A stretch of DNA of 64,000 nucleotides from Aequorivita aurantiaca (GCF_030410135.1 NZ_JAUGQQ010000003.1:186001-250000), one strand, 5' to 3'; shown: positions 9,801 to 17,617, numbered from the stretch's first letter. Numbers and translations: made by a program. Notes: generated by a model not told the origin, from the letters alone.

Positions 9801-9929
9801 AAAATGGAACGGCTTGCGATAATTCAGGATCCCCGGTACAGTCCAGCCCCCCTGCCCCCCGAAGGGGGAACCGTTACGGATAATAGGCGCACTACTTTAG
9901 AGAATAGACGTAAGTCGGCTGCGCTATAA
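6885..9929 (+). CDS. dnaE2: Error-prone DNA polymerase III alpha subunit DnaE2
   Basis: A C-family polymerase of 1014 residues, in the size range of DnaE2 rather than the longer replicative DnaE. The N-terminal PHP domain begins FLNCHTYYSLRYGTLKISDL. The palm has GRGSGANSIVAYLL near 312 and the catalytic aspartates in PPDFDIDFSW near residues 351-360. Finger and HhH segments follow, and the OB region lies near 890-980. It performs translesion synthesis in damage-induced mutagenesis, here with dinB just downstream. The last 30 residues after DPRYS are low-complexity and derive from a C/G-rich repeat (9845-9870), so the native C-terminus was probably shorter. The operator array just upstream suggests damage-type control. 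Confidence 0.93.
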   Translation: MFLNCHTYYSLRYGTLKISDLLELGQQKGAIAMALTDVNSTSASLEFVRLSSEYNVKPILGVDFRIGAKQQFVMLAENNEGFKNINEYLSKFLHDREGSENLKIPSKAKQLPHTFVIYPFAFFEGETLSENEFIGVKLEDINRLKFSPWKNRPEKLVVLHTVTFQNKKGFNTHRLLRAIDNNTLLSKLPISEQASENDIFISEEKLKKSFEEFPQLIENTENLLKRCNIQFDFSKEKTCNQKSYTANEELDFRLLKKLAYAGIPYRYKRPGARVMARIEKELGIIREKGFVSYFLINWKILKYARSKGYFYVGRGSGANSIVAYLLRITDVDPVELDLYFERFINLYRKNPPDFDIDFSWQDRDDITDFIFEKFKNTALIAVYNTFKFRASVRELGKVFGLPKEEIDKLSSQDCDFKKLDKLSQLVIVYSKYIQGFPNYLGIHAGGILISEKPIHYYVSTFIPPKGYATTQFDMVIAEDIGLYKFDILSQRGLGKIKDAVEIVKYNHPEKKPLDIHDIKRFKKDEKIKTLLRSAQAIGCFYVESPAMRMLMKKLHVDDYLGLVAASSVIRPGVAKSGMMREYVMRHRFPEKRKEAHPVLLDIMPETYGVMVYQEDVIKVAHHFGGLDLSEADMLRRGMSGKFRSREEFQKVKDRFFNNCKTSGKNEAFTADVWRQIESFAGYAFAKGHSASYAVESYQSLFLKAYFPLEYMVATLNNGGGFYSVELYVHEARMHGGNILQPCINRSFGETVIYGKDIYIGFGFLQSFETKITEKIISERTKNGVFESLDDFLERVSIGMEQVTILIKINAFRFTGRNKRELLWEAYMKINKVSFEENVYTLFKPKKIDYKTPSLPHTALEDAFDEMELLGFPLCSPFELLANASENKLRATQLPQFTGKTVTIEAYLVTTKQTRTSRGEYMYFGNFVDREGYFVDTVHFPPVANQYRFRGKGIYSIIGKVIDEFDCITIEVIKMERLAIIQDPRYSPAPLPPEGGTVTDNRRTTLENRRKSAAL
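9845..9870. repeat. C-run/G-run palindromic repeat inside the dnaE2 3' end
   Basis: AGCCCCCCTGCCCCCC is followed by GAAGGGGG, a short hairpin-forming block of the kind dispersed between genes in many Flavobacteriaceae genomes, as I recall. It is far more GC-rich than its surroundings and is read as APLPPEGG at the end of DnaE2. Confidence 0.5.
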
Positions 9930-9950
9930 GACTTAAGACTAAAAGGTTAG

Positions 9951-9978
9951 TTATGAGTTATGAGTTATGAGTTATGAA
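9951..9978. repeat. Tandem seven-base repeat
   Basis: Three exact copies of TTATGAG and a fourth ending TTATGAA stand in a row between dnaE2 and dinB. The unit is short and non-coding. Confidence 0.85.
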
Positions 9979-10035
9979 AAATAAATTTATTAGTCTTACG
10001 TGTTATGTTCCATCGTCTTATTTCAATTTAAAAAA

Positions 10036-11253
10036 ATGAACGACAAAAGAAACATAGTACACATGGATTTGGACACATTTTTCGTGTCCTGCGAAAGGTT
10101 GCTCGACAGTAAGTTGATTGGGAAACCTGTGCTTATTGGCGGCACGAGCGACCGTGGCGTGGTGGCTTCGTGCAGTTATGAGGCGCGTTCGTTTGGCATC
10201 CATTCCGCAATGCCCATGAAGCTTGCGCGGCAACTGTGCCCCGAAGCGATTGTAGTTCGTGGCGACGCCGGAACTTACAGCAAATTTTCAGATACCGTTA
10301 CCGATGTTATAAAGGAAAGTGTACCGCTCTACGAAAAATCTTCCGTAGATGAATTTTATATCGATTTAACGGGAATGGATAAATTTTTCGGTTGCGAAAA
10401 ACTGGCTTCCGAATTGCGGCAGCGCATCATAAAGGAAACCGGATTGCCCATTTCCTTTGGACTTTCCATAAACAAAACCGTTTCGAAAATAGCAACCGGC
10501 GAAGCAAAACCCAACAATCAAATCCATATTTTAAAGGGAACCGAAAAACCGTTTCTTTCGCCTTTACCCGTAAATAAAATCCCGATGGTGGGCGAAGTAA
10601 CCTACCGCGCTTTCTGCGATCTGGGAATAAAAAAAATAAAAACCATACAAGAAATGCCGGTGGAAATGATGGCAAAAGTTTTTGGAAAAAACGGGCAGAC
10701 CATTTGGCAAAAGGCCAACGGCATAGACAATACGCCGGTGGAGCAATATACCGAACGAAAGTCCATTTCTACCGAGCGCAGTTTTGACCGCGATACTACC
10801 GATGTAAAAAAACTGGAGGGAATAATCGTTGCGATGGCTGAAAATCTGGTTTTCCAATTGCGGCGCGGCAACAAACTCACGGGTTGCGTAACCTTCAAGA
10901 TTCGATATTCCGATTTTCAGACCTATACGGTGCAGCAAAAAATTCCGTACAGTTCCGCAGACCATAAAATTATTCCGGTGGTGATAGAACTTTTCCGGAA
11001 ACTGTACCAACGCAGGCTTTTAGTGCGTATGGTGGGCGTTCGGTTCAGCCATTTGGTGGAGGGCGGTTTTCAGATAGACCTTTTTGACGACAATGAAAAA
11101 ATAATAAATCTATACCACGCCATGGATAAAATGCGGGATCGTTTTGGCGACCGAGCCGTAATGCGCGCCGCAGGAATGGAGGCGACAAGCATTGGTCGTT
11201 GGAATCCGTTTACCGGTGCGCCGCCGCCGCTGTTGCCCAATAGACGGAGGTGA
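10036..11253 (+). CDS. dinB: DNA polymerase IV, Y family (DinB)
   Basis: A Y-family translesion polymerase of 405 residues when started at the ATG at 10036 (MNDKRNIVHMDLDTFFVSCE); an upstream ATG at 10000 adds 12 residues foreign to the family. Catalytic residues are visible as MDLDTFF (Asp11) and SSVDEFYIDL (Asp105, Glu106). The thumb HhH region has IPMVGEVTYRAFCDLGI, and the little-finger domain follows. It has no obvious terminal beta-clamp motif beyond QIDLFDD near 355. It lies about 100 bases after dnaE2 in the same direction and probably belongs to the same damage-response unit. Confidence 0.93.
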   Translation: MNDKRNIVHMDLDTFFVSCERLLDSKLIGKPVLIGGTSDRGVVASCSYEARSFGIHSAMPMKLARQLCPEAIVVRGDAGTYSKFSDTVTDVIKESVPLYEKSSVDEFYIDLTGMDKFFGCEKLASELRQRIIKETGLPISFGLSINKTVSKIATGEAKPNNQIHILKGTEKPFLSPLPVNKIPMVGEVTYRAFCDLGIKKIKTIQEMPVEMMAKVFGKNGQTIWQKANGIDNTPVEQYTERKSISTERSFDRDTTDVKKLEGIIVAMAENLVFQLRRGNKLTGCVTFKIRYSDFQTYTVQQKIPYSSADHKIIPVVIELFRKLYQRRLLVRMVGVRFSHLVEGGFQIDLFDDNEKIINLYHAMDKMRDRFGDRAVMRAAGMEATSIGRWNPFTGAPPPLLPNRRR

Positions 11254-11319
11254 ATCAAGGTTCAATGTTCAATAATAATTCATAATTCTGAATTCCTCAT
11301 TCATGATTAAATAAGATGC

Positions 11320-11327
11320 TATCTTTG
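11320..11327 (+). promoter_or_regulatory. -7 promoter element of sdaA
   Basis: TATCTTTG matches TAnnTTTG exactly and stands 18 bases before the sdaA ATG at 11346. A matching -33 TTG was not found at the expected distance, so only the -7 half is supported. Confidence 0.4.
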
Positions 11328-11345
11328 TTTTCAAAATAAATTTAA

Positions 11346-12770
11346 ATGGAAAGTATCAGCGTTTTTGATATGCTATCAATCGGTGTGGGGCCTTCGAGTT
11401 CCCATACCTTAGGACCCTGGCGCGCCGCCTTGCGCTGGATCGCCGAACTGAAGGAAAAAAATCAGTTTCACGATGTAGTTGCCATTAACATAGATTTGTA
11501 CGGTTCGCTCTCTCTTACCGGCAGAGGCCATGCCACAGATGTTGCGGTAATGTTGGGACTCACAGGGTTCGATCCCGTAACGTTTCCCATAGAAGATATC
11601 CAAAAGGAAATTGATTTTATAACTTCTCAAAACAAACTGAAACTAAACAATGAGCTCGATGTGCCTTTTGTGCCAAAGGAAAATATAATTTTCAATCGAA
11701 AGTTTCTGGAATTCCATCCCAACGGAATGACCTTCACGGCAACATTCACAAATGGTTCCAAAAAATCATCCTCGTTTTATTCCATTGGCGGCGGTTTTAC
11801 GGTAAAGGAAGAGCGCACTAGAAAAAAAATCAAATTGGAAAAATTCGCCCAATTTCCATTTCCCATAGAAAAGGGAACCGAACTCTTGGCATATTGCAAG
11901 GCTGAAGGAAAAAGTATTTCAGAAATTGTTCTCGAAAACGAAAAATCACTAAGAACCGAAGCGGAAATAAACGAGGGCCTAAAGAAAATTTGGGATGTAA
12001 TGCTAGATTCCATGTATGTGGGCGCACATACCGAGGGAATATTGCCCGGCGGCCTCAATGTAACCCGTCGCGCGTTCGATATGAATAAGAATTTAATAGG
12101 AAACGAGAAATACGCAGATGCTGAAGGATGGATTGCCGCCATCAGAAATACGGAGGTAAAGTTTCGGCAGATTTTGAAATGGGTTTCATGTTTTGCCCTT
12201 GCCGTGAATGAAGTAAATGCATCTTTGGGAAGAGTTGTAACTGCTCCCACCAATGGCAGTGCCGGAGTAATTCCAGCAGTTATGATGTATTATATGGTCA
12301 TTGAAAATCACGATGCGAACTTTGACGACGTTCGTAAATTTTTGCTCACCTCGGGCGAGATTGGAAGTATTTTCAAAAAAGGGGCAACCATTTCCGCTGC
12401 CATGGGCGGTTGTCAGGCCGAGATTGGCGTATCATCATCCATGGCCGCGGGAGCTTTGTGCGAGTTGATGGGCGGAACTCCCGAACAATGCCTGATGGCC
12501 AGCGAAATTGCAATGGAACACCATTTGGGAATGACTTGCGACCCGATTGCCGGTTTGGTTCAAATACCTTGTATTGAAAGAAATGCAATGGGTGCAATAA
12601 AAGCTATTAACGCCTGCGAAATGGCTTTGGACAGCGACCCCAGCAAAGCAAAGGTTCCACTCGATAAAGTGATTGCTACCATGTGGGAAACTGCGAAGGA
12701 TATGACTTCAAAATATAAAGAAACCAGCGAGGGCGGCTTGGCGGTACAGGTTAATATAAGTGATTGTTAA
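11346..12770 (+). CDS. sdaA: L-serine ammonia-lyase, single-chain iron-sulfur type
   Basis: A 474-residue enzyme that deaminates L-serine to pyruvate and ammonia. The beta domain comes first, with GPSSSHTLGPWRAALRW (18-34). The alpha domain follows, with TAPTNGSAGVIPAVMMYY near 299 and SGEIGSIFKKGATISAAMGG near 338. The cysteines for the [4Fe-4S] cluster are seen in GGCQAE, MTCDP and QIPCIERN. This is the fused beta-alpha form common in Bacteroidetes. Its stop codon directly abuts the stop of the convergent gene at 12771. Confidence 0.95.
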   Translation: MESISVFDMLSIGVGPSSSHTLGPWRAALRWIAELKEKNQFHDVVAINIDLYGSLSLTGRGHATDVAVMLGLTGFDPVTFPIEDIQKEIDFITSQNKLKLNNELDVPFVPKENIIFNRKFLEFHPNGMTFTATFTNGSKKSSSFYSIGGGFTVKEERTRKKIKLEKFAQFPFPIEKGTELLAYCKAEGKSISEIVLENEKSLRTEAEINEGLKKIWDVMLDSMYVGAHTEGILPGGLNVTRRAFDMNKNLIGNEKYADAEGWIAAIRNTEVKFRQILKWVSCFALAVNEVNASLGRVVTAPTNGSAGVIPAVMMYYMVIENHDANFDDVRKFLLTSGEIGSIFKKGATISAAMGGCQAEIGVSSSMAAGALCELMGGTPEQCLMASEIAMEHHLGMTCDPIAGLVQIPCIERNAMGAIKAINACEMALDSDPSKAKVPLDKVIATMWETAKDMTSKYKETSEGGLAVQVNISDC

Positions 12771-13235
12771 TTATTCCTTGATACAACTGCCAATACGGCG
12801 AGAATCTATAATATTGAAAATTTTCCAACTGTCATCCGTATAGACTAATGTAATGGAATTCGCCCCACAATGGCTAAATTTTCCCTCCATATAAAATTCA
12901 TACGGCGTCCAAACATGTGCAATGTTGCCATCACTTTGCACCACATAATCCTTTAATCGTTCCTCCCATTTCTGGGCTTTGGCCGTAGTGGCCGCATACT
13001 TCAATAAATCCGATGGACGTACATTTCGTAATATATTTTGTTGTTCCGTATTTAAATAAGCAGTCTGCATAGTCATATACGGATGCATCACCGATTTCAT
13101 TTTAACCGTATCTCCCACTTGATATGCATCCATGAAAATATCGACAATTATTTTCCCGTTTTCCTTTGTAAGCGATTCCTGCGAAAAACAAAGAGAAGAT
13201 AGAGCGAATGTAAATATTAATAACAATGATTTCAT
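12771..13235 (-). CDS. Secreted NTF2-like protein
   Basis: 154 residues with a signal peptide (to about residue 19, LCFSQ). The rest looks like a compact cone-shaped NTF2-like domain: IVDIFMDAYQVGDTVKMKSVM at the start, AHVWTPYEFYMEGKFSHCGAN in the middle and DDSWKIFNIIDSRR at the end. It is similar to putative lumazine-binding or ketosteroid-isomerase-like proteins of Bacteroidetes. No catalytic residues can be assigned and the function is unknown. The convergent sdaA gene abuts with no spacer, and panB is divergent. Confidence 0.7.
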   Translation of the reverse strand: MKSLLLIFTFALSSLCFSQESLTKENGKIIVDIFMDAYQVGDTVKMKSVMHPYMTMQTAYLNTEQQNILRNVRPSDLLKYAATTAKAQKWEERLKDYVVQSDGNIAHVWTPYEFYMEGKFSHCGANSITLVYTDDSWKIFNIIDSRRIGSCIKE

Positions 13236-13248
13236 ATTCGAAAATTTA

Positions 13249-13277
13249 TTGGTTCCTTATCAAAAGTAGTATTTTTA
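13249..13277 (+). promoter_or_regulatory. Probable panB promoter
   Basis: TTG at 13249-13251, an 18-base spacer and TATTTTTA at 13270-13277 (one mismatch to TAnnTTTG) stand about 28 bases before the panB ATG. Confidence 0.4.
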
Positions 13278-13305
13278 CAGATTATTATATTTAATTTTCA
13301 AAAAT

Positions 13306-14124
13306 ATGTCAACGGCCAAAAAAGAATATAAGCGTATCACTACCAAAACATTAGTTGATATGAAAAAGAGAGGGGAAAAAATATCTATGCTTACTGCATA
13401 TGATTTCACAATGGCCAAAATCGTAGATAGCGCGGGAATAGATGTGATCTTAGTAGGCGATTCTGCATCCAACGTTATGGCTGGACATGAAACTACCCTT
13501 CCCATTACTTTAGACCAAATGATTTATCATGCTGCCTCGGTAGTTCGCGCAATTGAACGAAGCTTGGTGGTTGTGGATTTGCCATTCGGAAGCTATCAAA
13601 GTGACCCAAAGGAAGCTTTACGTTCGTCTATTCGAATTATGAAAGAAAGCGGTGGACACGCGGTAAAACTGGAAGGCGGAAAGGAAATTAAGGAATCCAT
13701 AAAGCGAATTTTAAATGCAGGAATTCCGGTTATGGGCCATTTAGGTTTAACTCCGCAATCCATTTATAAATTTGGAACATACACCGTTCGCGCCAAAGAA
13801 GAAGAGGAAGCTGAAAAATTAATTCAAGATGCAATTATGCTTGAAAAAACAGGATGTTTTGCCGTAGTTTTGGAAAAAGTGCCCGCGAAACTTGCTAAGG
13901 ATGTTGCCGAAAGAATCAGTATTCCCGTAATCGGAATCGGTGCGGGTAACGGTGTTGACGGGCAGGTTTTGGTAACGCACGATATGATCGGGATGACCCA
14001 CGAATTCAATCCACGTTTTCTTCGTCGTTACTTAGATCTTTACTCGGAAATGAAAAACGCCTTCAGTAAATATAGCAATGATGTGAAAAGTGGTGATTTT
14101 CCTAATGACAATGAACAATATTAA
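13306..14124 (+). CDS. panB: 3-methyl-2-oxobutanoate hydroxymethyltransferase (PanB)
   Basis: 272 residues, a normal length for PanB. It makes ketopantoate from 2-oxoisovalerate and methylene-tetrahydrofolate, the first committed step of pantothenate and CoA synthesis. Visible signatures are [19 protein letters not shown], the metal-site [17 protein letters not shown] (Asp52), VVDLPFGSY, and [14 protein letters not shown], which holds the catalytic glutamate. It is cytoplasmic and forms a decamer in known cases. The RluA-type gene follows 130 bases later in the same direction, a pairing often seen in flavobacteria. Confidence 0.96.
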   Translation: MSTAKKEYKRITTKTLVDMKKRGEKISMLTAYDFTMAKIVDSAGIDVILVGDSASNVMAGHETTLPITLDQMIYHAASVVRAIERSLVVVDLPFGSYQSDPKEALRSSIRIMKESGGHAVKLEGGKEIKESIKRILNAGIPVMGHLGLTPQSIYKFGTYTVRAKEEEEAEKLIQDAIMLEKTGCFAVVLEKVPAKLAKDVAERISIPVIGIGAGNGVDGQVLVTHDMIGMTHEFNPRFLRRYLDLYSEMKNAFSKYSNDVKSGDFPNDNEQY

Positions 14125-14254
14125 ATCTGATTTTTAGATTATTGAATTAGACATATCCGATAATCGAATAATCAAACAATCCAATATCCAACAATCCCAT
14201 AAACATACTACAAAGGAGAATCTTCAAATTTTATTTGAGGACAATCATCTAATT

Positions 14255-14887
14255 GTGGTAAACAAACGCTCGGGTGATATTGTGCAAGGTGACAAAACCG
14301 GCGATGCTCCGCTTTCTGAAATAGTGAAGGAATATATTGCAGAAAAATACAACAAGCCTGGCGCTGTTTTTTTAGGAGTAGTCCATCGGTTGGACCGCCC
14401 TACAAGTGGGCTTGTGGTTTTCGCCAAAACTTCCAAAGCGTTGGCACGTTTGAACAAAATGTTCGCGGAAAGGGAAACGGAAAAAATATATTGGGCAATC
14501 GTTAAAAACCCACCCCCAAAACCCGAAGATACGGTTGTCCATTTTCTGAAAAGAAATCCGAAACAGAACAAAAGTTACGCCCACAACAAGGAAGTGCCTG
14601 AAAGCAAAAAAGCCATTCTTCATTATAAACTTCTTAAAAAATTAGAGCATTATTACTTAATGGAAATTTCATTGGAAACTGGGAGGCACCATCAAATAAG
14701 GGCACAACTTTCAGCCCTGGGCTGCCCAATAAAAGGTGACTTAAAATATGGTTTTGACAGAAGTAATGCAGATGGCAGTATCCATCTTCACGCCACACGG
14801 CTGACGCTGGTCCATCCCGTTAAAAAAGAAGAAATTACAATTGTGGCACCACCCCCCCACGAAACTATTTGGAACGCTTGCAACTAA
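14255..14887 (+). CDS. RluA-family pseudouridine synthase with unclear start
   Basis: It converts uridines to pseudouridine in rRNA or tRNA. From the GTG at 14255 the product has 210 residues, with the catalytic GVVHRLDRPTSGLVVFAKTS (Asp47 in this count) and the later GRHHQIRAQLS. The conserved family N-terminus is encoded upstream in the same frame (LQILFEDNHLIVVNKRSGD), so the GTG cuts about 12 native residues. The frame is open back to 14138 but contains no ATG, GTG or TTG there. AAGGAG at 14213-14218 stands nine bases before an in-frame ATT at 14228, a possible rare start. The 3' end overlaps the convergent regulator gene by four bases. Confidence 0.88.
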   Translation: MVNKRSGDIVQGDKTGDAPLSEIVKEYIAEKYNKPGAVFLGVVHRLDRPTSGLVVFAKTSKALARLNKMFAERETEKIYWAIVKNPPPKPEDTVVHFLKRNPKQNKSYAHNKEVPESKKAILHYKLLKKLEHYYLMEISLETGRHHQIRAQLSALGCPIKGDLKYGFDRSNADGSIHLHATRLTLVHPVKKEEITIVAPPPHETIWNACN

Positions 14888-15537
14888 AGCTTTATCAAAT
14901 TTTTCTTTAATGCAAATATTACCAATCCGACCCTGTTTTTGATTTTTAATCGTGAAAAAAGATCGTGTCTGTAACCATCAATGGTTTTTGGACTTAATCC
15001 CATAATATCGGCGATTTCTTTATAAGTCATTTCAGAGCAAGCCAGCTGAATAAAAGTGAGTTCGTTTTCCCGTAAATCAATCAACGCCATTTCTTCGTCC
15101 GGTGTTACGCTGTGCAATAGTGTGTCTGAAACTTTTTCGGAATGATAAAATCCTTTTTCCATCAATTCTTCCAAGGCGTGATTGAGAATTTCCGGGTGAA
15201 TGTCTTTCAGCAAATATCCTTTTGCGCCTTTGCGCAACATTTTCAGGATTTTCTGTTCGTCATCTTCCATTGTAAGGGCCAAGGTCTTGATTTTTGGGTG
15301 GTTCACCATTAACCATTCCGCGGTTTCAAAACCATCCATTACCGGCATGTTGATATCGAGCAAAACGACATCCGGTAAAATGGTTTCCCTTTTAAATCGC
15401 TCCTGCAATTCCAAACCATTTTTTGCGTGAAAAAGAACCTGAAAATTTGCGAATGAGTTGATCAGCTTCTCCAACGAACCGGCAAAAAGGGAATGATCAT
15501 CAACAATGGCGATGGTATGTTTTGGTTCCTCAAACAT
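14884..15537 (-). CDS. NarL/LuxR-type response regulator
   Basis: 217 residues. The receiver domain has acidic residues IVDDHS (11-16), phosphoacceptor Asp61 in VVLLDINMPVMDG, and the lysine in KGYLLKD. The C-terminal GerE helix-turn-helix is LTFIQLACSEMTYKEIADIM and onward, with LSPKTIDGYRHDLFSRLKIK as the recognition region. It is a DNA-binding output partner of the kinase encoded just upstream; their stop and start overlap as TAATG at 15537-15539. Targets are unknown. Confidence 0.92.
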   Translation of the reverse strand: MFEEPKHTIAIVDDHSLFAGSLEKLINSFANFQVLFHAKNGLELQERFKRETILPDVVLLDINMPVMDGFETAEWLMVNHPKIKTLALTMEDDEQKILKMLRKGAKGYLLKDIHPEILNHALEELMEKGFYHSEKVSDTLLHSVTPDEEMALIDLRENELTFIQLACSEMTYKEIADIMGLSPKTIDGYRHDLFSRLKIKNRVGLVIFALKKNLIKL

Positions 15538-16316
15538 TAATGATTTTTATAAGGATATTTTATATGCAGTTTCGTGCCGCTTCCTTTTTCTGAAGATAAT
15601 GAAAATTCGGCATTCAGCAGTTCGGCCCTGCTTTTCATGGTCTCCATTCCTGAACTGTCGGTCTGCTGCGAGGTGTCAAAACCAACCCCATCATCGGTGG
15701 CAGTTATTTCAAGAAAATTTTCTTTATAATCTAAATGTACCAATAATGTAGAGGCCTTGGCATGTTTAATGACATTTGAGAGAAATTCCTGAAGAATCCT
15801 AAATACAATTATTTCATTGGCATTGTTGAGGGGCACGATATCTCCGGTAATTTCACAGGAAGCTTTTAGATAATCCAGGCGGTTGAAGCGATCCAACTCC
15901 ACTTGTATGGATTTTAGAAGGCCGTTCTTTAAAACCACATCATTATTGAGCACTTTGGAAAGCGAGCGAATTTCCTGTACGGTTTCCTGAACCACACCTT
16001 TAGTTTCCTTTATTTGTCCGTGGTAAATTTCCGGAGTCGCATTCATCAAAACATTTAGCTGTATGTTGGCCACGGAAAGCAGCTGGCCCACGTTGTCATG
16101 TAGTTCCCAGGCTATGTTTTTTAAGGTTTGTTCCTGAATTTCTATCTGTGAATCGGCCAATTCTCTTTGATAGCGCCTTTCGGCTTCGTAGCGTTCATTT
16201 AGAAATTTGTTCTTTCTTCTTTGGAAGGCAATAAAAAAAATAACAACAAATAAAACCAGAAGAAATATGATAGTTATAAAATAAACTAATAAGAGGATTT
16301 CTTCTTTTTTGAGCAT
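15537..16316 (-). CDS. HisKA_3-type sensor histidine kinase, single membrane helix
   Basis: 259 residues. One N-terminal transmembrane helix (about 8-31) is followed by a short coiled segment, then the HisKA_3 dimerisation box KNIAWELHDNVGQLLSVANI (His73) and a HATPase domain with ILQEFLSNVIKHA, ATDDGVGFD and GSGTKLHI. It has no periplasmic sensor domain of its own, so a signal must come from elsewhere. The likely source is the multi-helix membrane protein whose gene overlaps its start by 31 bases. It phosphorylates the adjacent NarL-type regulator. Confidence 0.9.
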   Translation of the reverse strand: MLKKEEILLLVYFITIIFLLVLFVVIFFIAFQRRKNKFLNERYEAERRYQRELADSQIEIQEQTLKNIAWELHDNVGQLLSVANIQLNVLMNATPEIYHGQIKETKGVVQETVQEIRSLSKVLNNDVVLKNGLLKSIQVELDRFNRLDYLKASCEITGDIVPLNNANEIIVFRILQEFLSNVIKHAKASTLLVHLDYKENFLEITATDDGVGFDTSQQTDSSGMETMKSRAELLNAEFSLSSEKGSGTKLHIKYPYKNH

Positions 16317-17011
16317 ACTAAAAAACCAAGAGTATAAATGGAATACATAAAAATGTTTCCGTACAACAATACATTTGACCGCAAAGTAACAAATAATTCA
16401 TTTCCCTCCTTTAGATTATAGTATTGAATAAATAATTCCACCGGGGTTAAACATAAATTGAACATTAACACGCCCACGGAGATATAAAAGGGAAGGGACC
16501 ATTTTAGCGCCAGTATCAAATCACTTCGCAACAGTTCAAAATAAAACAGAACGATACTAAAAAAGAGCAATATTGTACCCGCAATGCTCACATAGGGCGA
16601 ATAGCCCTTGAAAAAGATATCGGTAAAGATGAAGATTAGAGTGGAGGAAAGTAAAAATATACCCACCGCAACTCCGAAAATTGTTTTCCAATAATCCTTC
16701 CTTACGAAGGAAATGAAATAAAAAATATAGAAGGTATAACTAACCAGTATATAAATATTATACCACCAGTAATTTTCCGCAAAGGGAGTGTCCTTTACAA
16801 AAGAAAAAAGTTCATAATTTGAAAAATATGCACCCGGGGAATAGAGGCCCACAGTTTCCACAAAGACCGTTAGCCATAAAAATTGAACTAAATATTTAGT
16901 ATTCTTAAAGGGTGATGAAGTTTTTTTTAAGTAGTATGTGCCCGCTAAAGCAGCTAAAACCTCCAATATATAAATAGGAAGTATGTAAAGCAAAAAATCA
17001 TTGAATCCCAA
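16286..17011 (-). CDS. Seven-helix-like membrane protein, putative sensor of the adjacent kinase
   Basis: 241 residues with about seven hydrophobic helices evenly spread and short loops, ending in a basic tail KKKKSSY. No known domain is recognised. The start is a TTG at 17011, three bases after the upstream gene's stop; no ATG lies near. The 3' end overlaps the kinase start by 31 bases. Tight overlap and the sensor-less kinase next door suggest it detects a signal in the inner membrane and passes it to the kinase. That role is inferred. Confidence 0.7.
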   Translation of the reverse strand: MGFNDFLLYILPIYILEVLAALAGTYYLKKTSSPFKNTKYLVQFLWLTVFVETVGLYSPGAYFSNYELFSFVKDTPFAENYWWYNIYILVSYTFYIFYFISFVRKDYWKTIFGVAVGIFLLSSTLIFIFTDIFFKGYSPYVSIAGTILLFFSIVLFYFELLRSDLILALKWSLPFYISVGVLMFNLCLTPVELFIQYYNLKEGNELFVTLRSNVLLYGNIFMYSIYTLGFLVCSKKKKSSY

Positions 17012-17014
17012 AAT

Positions 17015-17365
17015 TTAATAATTTTTCGGCGGAAATCCGCTAACGCCTTGGTTTAATGGCTCTAAATTATAATTGTTTGGTGAACCCGGAGTAACTCCCA
17101 AAGTAGGCGCCAAAAATACAGTTGCCTTGTCATTCGTGGCACTGTCATAGGCCGCGAAATATATGCGAACGCCGGGCTGTGGCCCCAAGCCGGTTCCTGC
17201 CTTTATATAATCCAAAAATTGCTGAAGTTCAGCCACGCTGAATAAAAACTCACGAGTATCCACCGAGCCCATGGCGCGTTCAATATCCACGGCGCGTGTC
17301 GCTACCCAATTATCCTGCAGTTGTCTAGCTTCGGTAACAGTAATACAATTTGATGGTTTTGACAT
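17015..17365 (-). CDS. Small soluble protein, first gene of the signalling cassette
   Basis: 116 residues, no signal peptide and no membrane segment. Recognisable stretches are NCITVTEARQLQDNWVATRA, FSVAELQQFLDYIKAG, VRIYFAAYD and ATVFLAPTLG, with a Pro/Asn-rich end GVSGFPPKNY. It reads like a compact alpha/beta domain that I know only as an uncharacterised Bacteroidetes protein. It is the first of four overlapping or near-touching genes with the membrane protein, kinase and regulator, so it may be a ligand-binding or modulating partner. Function is unknown. Confidence 0.75.
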   Translation of the reverse strand: MSKPSNCITVTEARQLQDNWVATRAVDIERAMGSVDTREFLFSVAELQQFLDYIKAGTGLGPQPGVRIYFAAYDSATNDKATVFLAPTLGVTPGSPNNYNLEPLNQGVSGFPPKNY

Positions 17366-17590
17366 AATTGAAAAGGTTTAGTTGATTATTTTCGGAAACG
17401 AAAGTAGCGAAAACAATTAAATAAGAACTTTTTAGTAACCATAAACAGGGAAAATCCTATTATAAAAAAGGGTTTTTCCTGTATAACTGTAAGATTTTTT
17501 TCTTACAACAGTTGTAATTTTACAATATTGATATTTAATATTTGAATTGTGGGTCCACCAAAATTGCACAATTTGACAATGCCTAATTAA
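17366..17590. other. Upstream region of the signalling cassette
   Basis: 225 bases of AT-rich sequence with no coding frame. It must contain the promoter of the four-gene cassette that starts at 17365, and it ends at the terminator of the leftward unit behind it. Confidence 0.5.
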
Positions 17591-17617
17591 AAAAAGGAAT
17601 GCAATTGCGCATTCCTT
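17591..17617 (-). terminator. Terminator after the relict peptidase gene and comM
   Basis: AAGGAATGC (17594-17602) and GCATTCCTT (17609-17617) pair perfectly around a six-base loop. On the minus strand a T run follows at 17595-17587 (five to seven T). It begins directly after the TAG that ends the relict peptidase frame. Confidence 0.8.

Noticed and set aside
10000-10035. 12-codon N-terminal extension of DinB
   Set aside because: Family members start at the MNDKRNIVHMD segment; the extension lies in the repeat-rich spacer.
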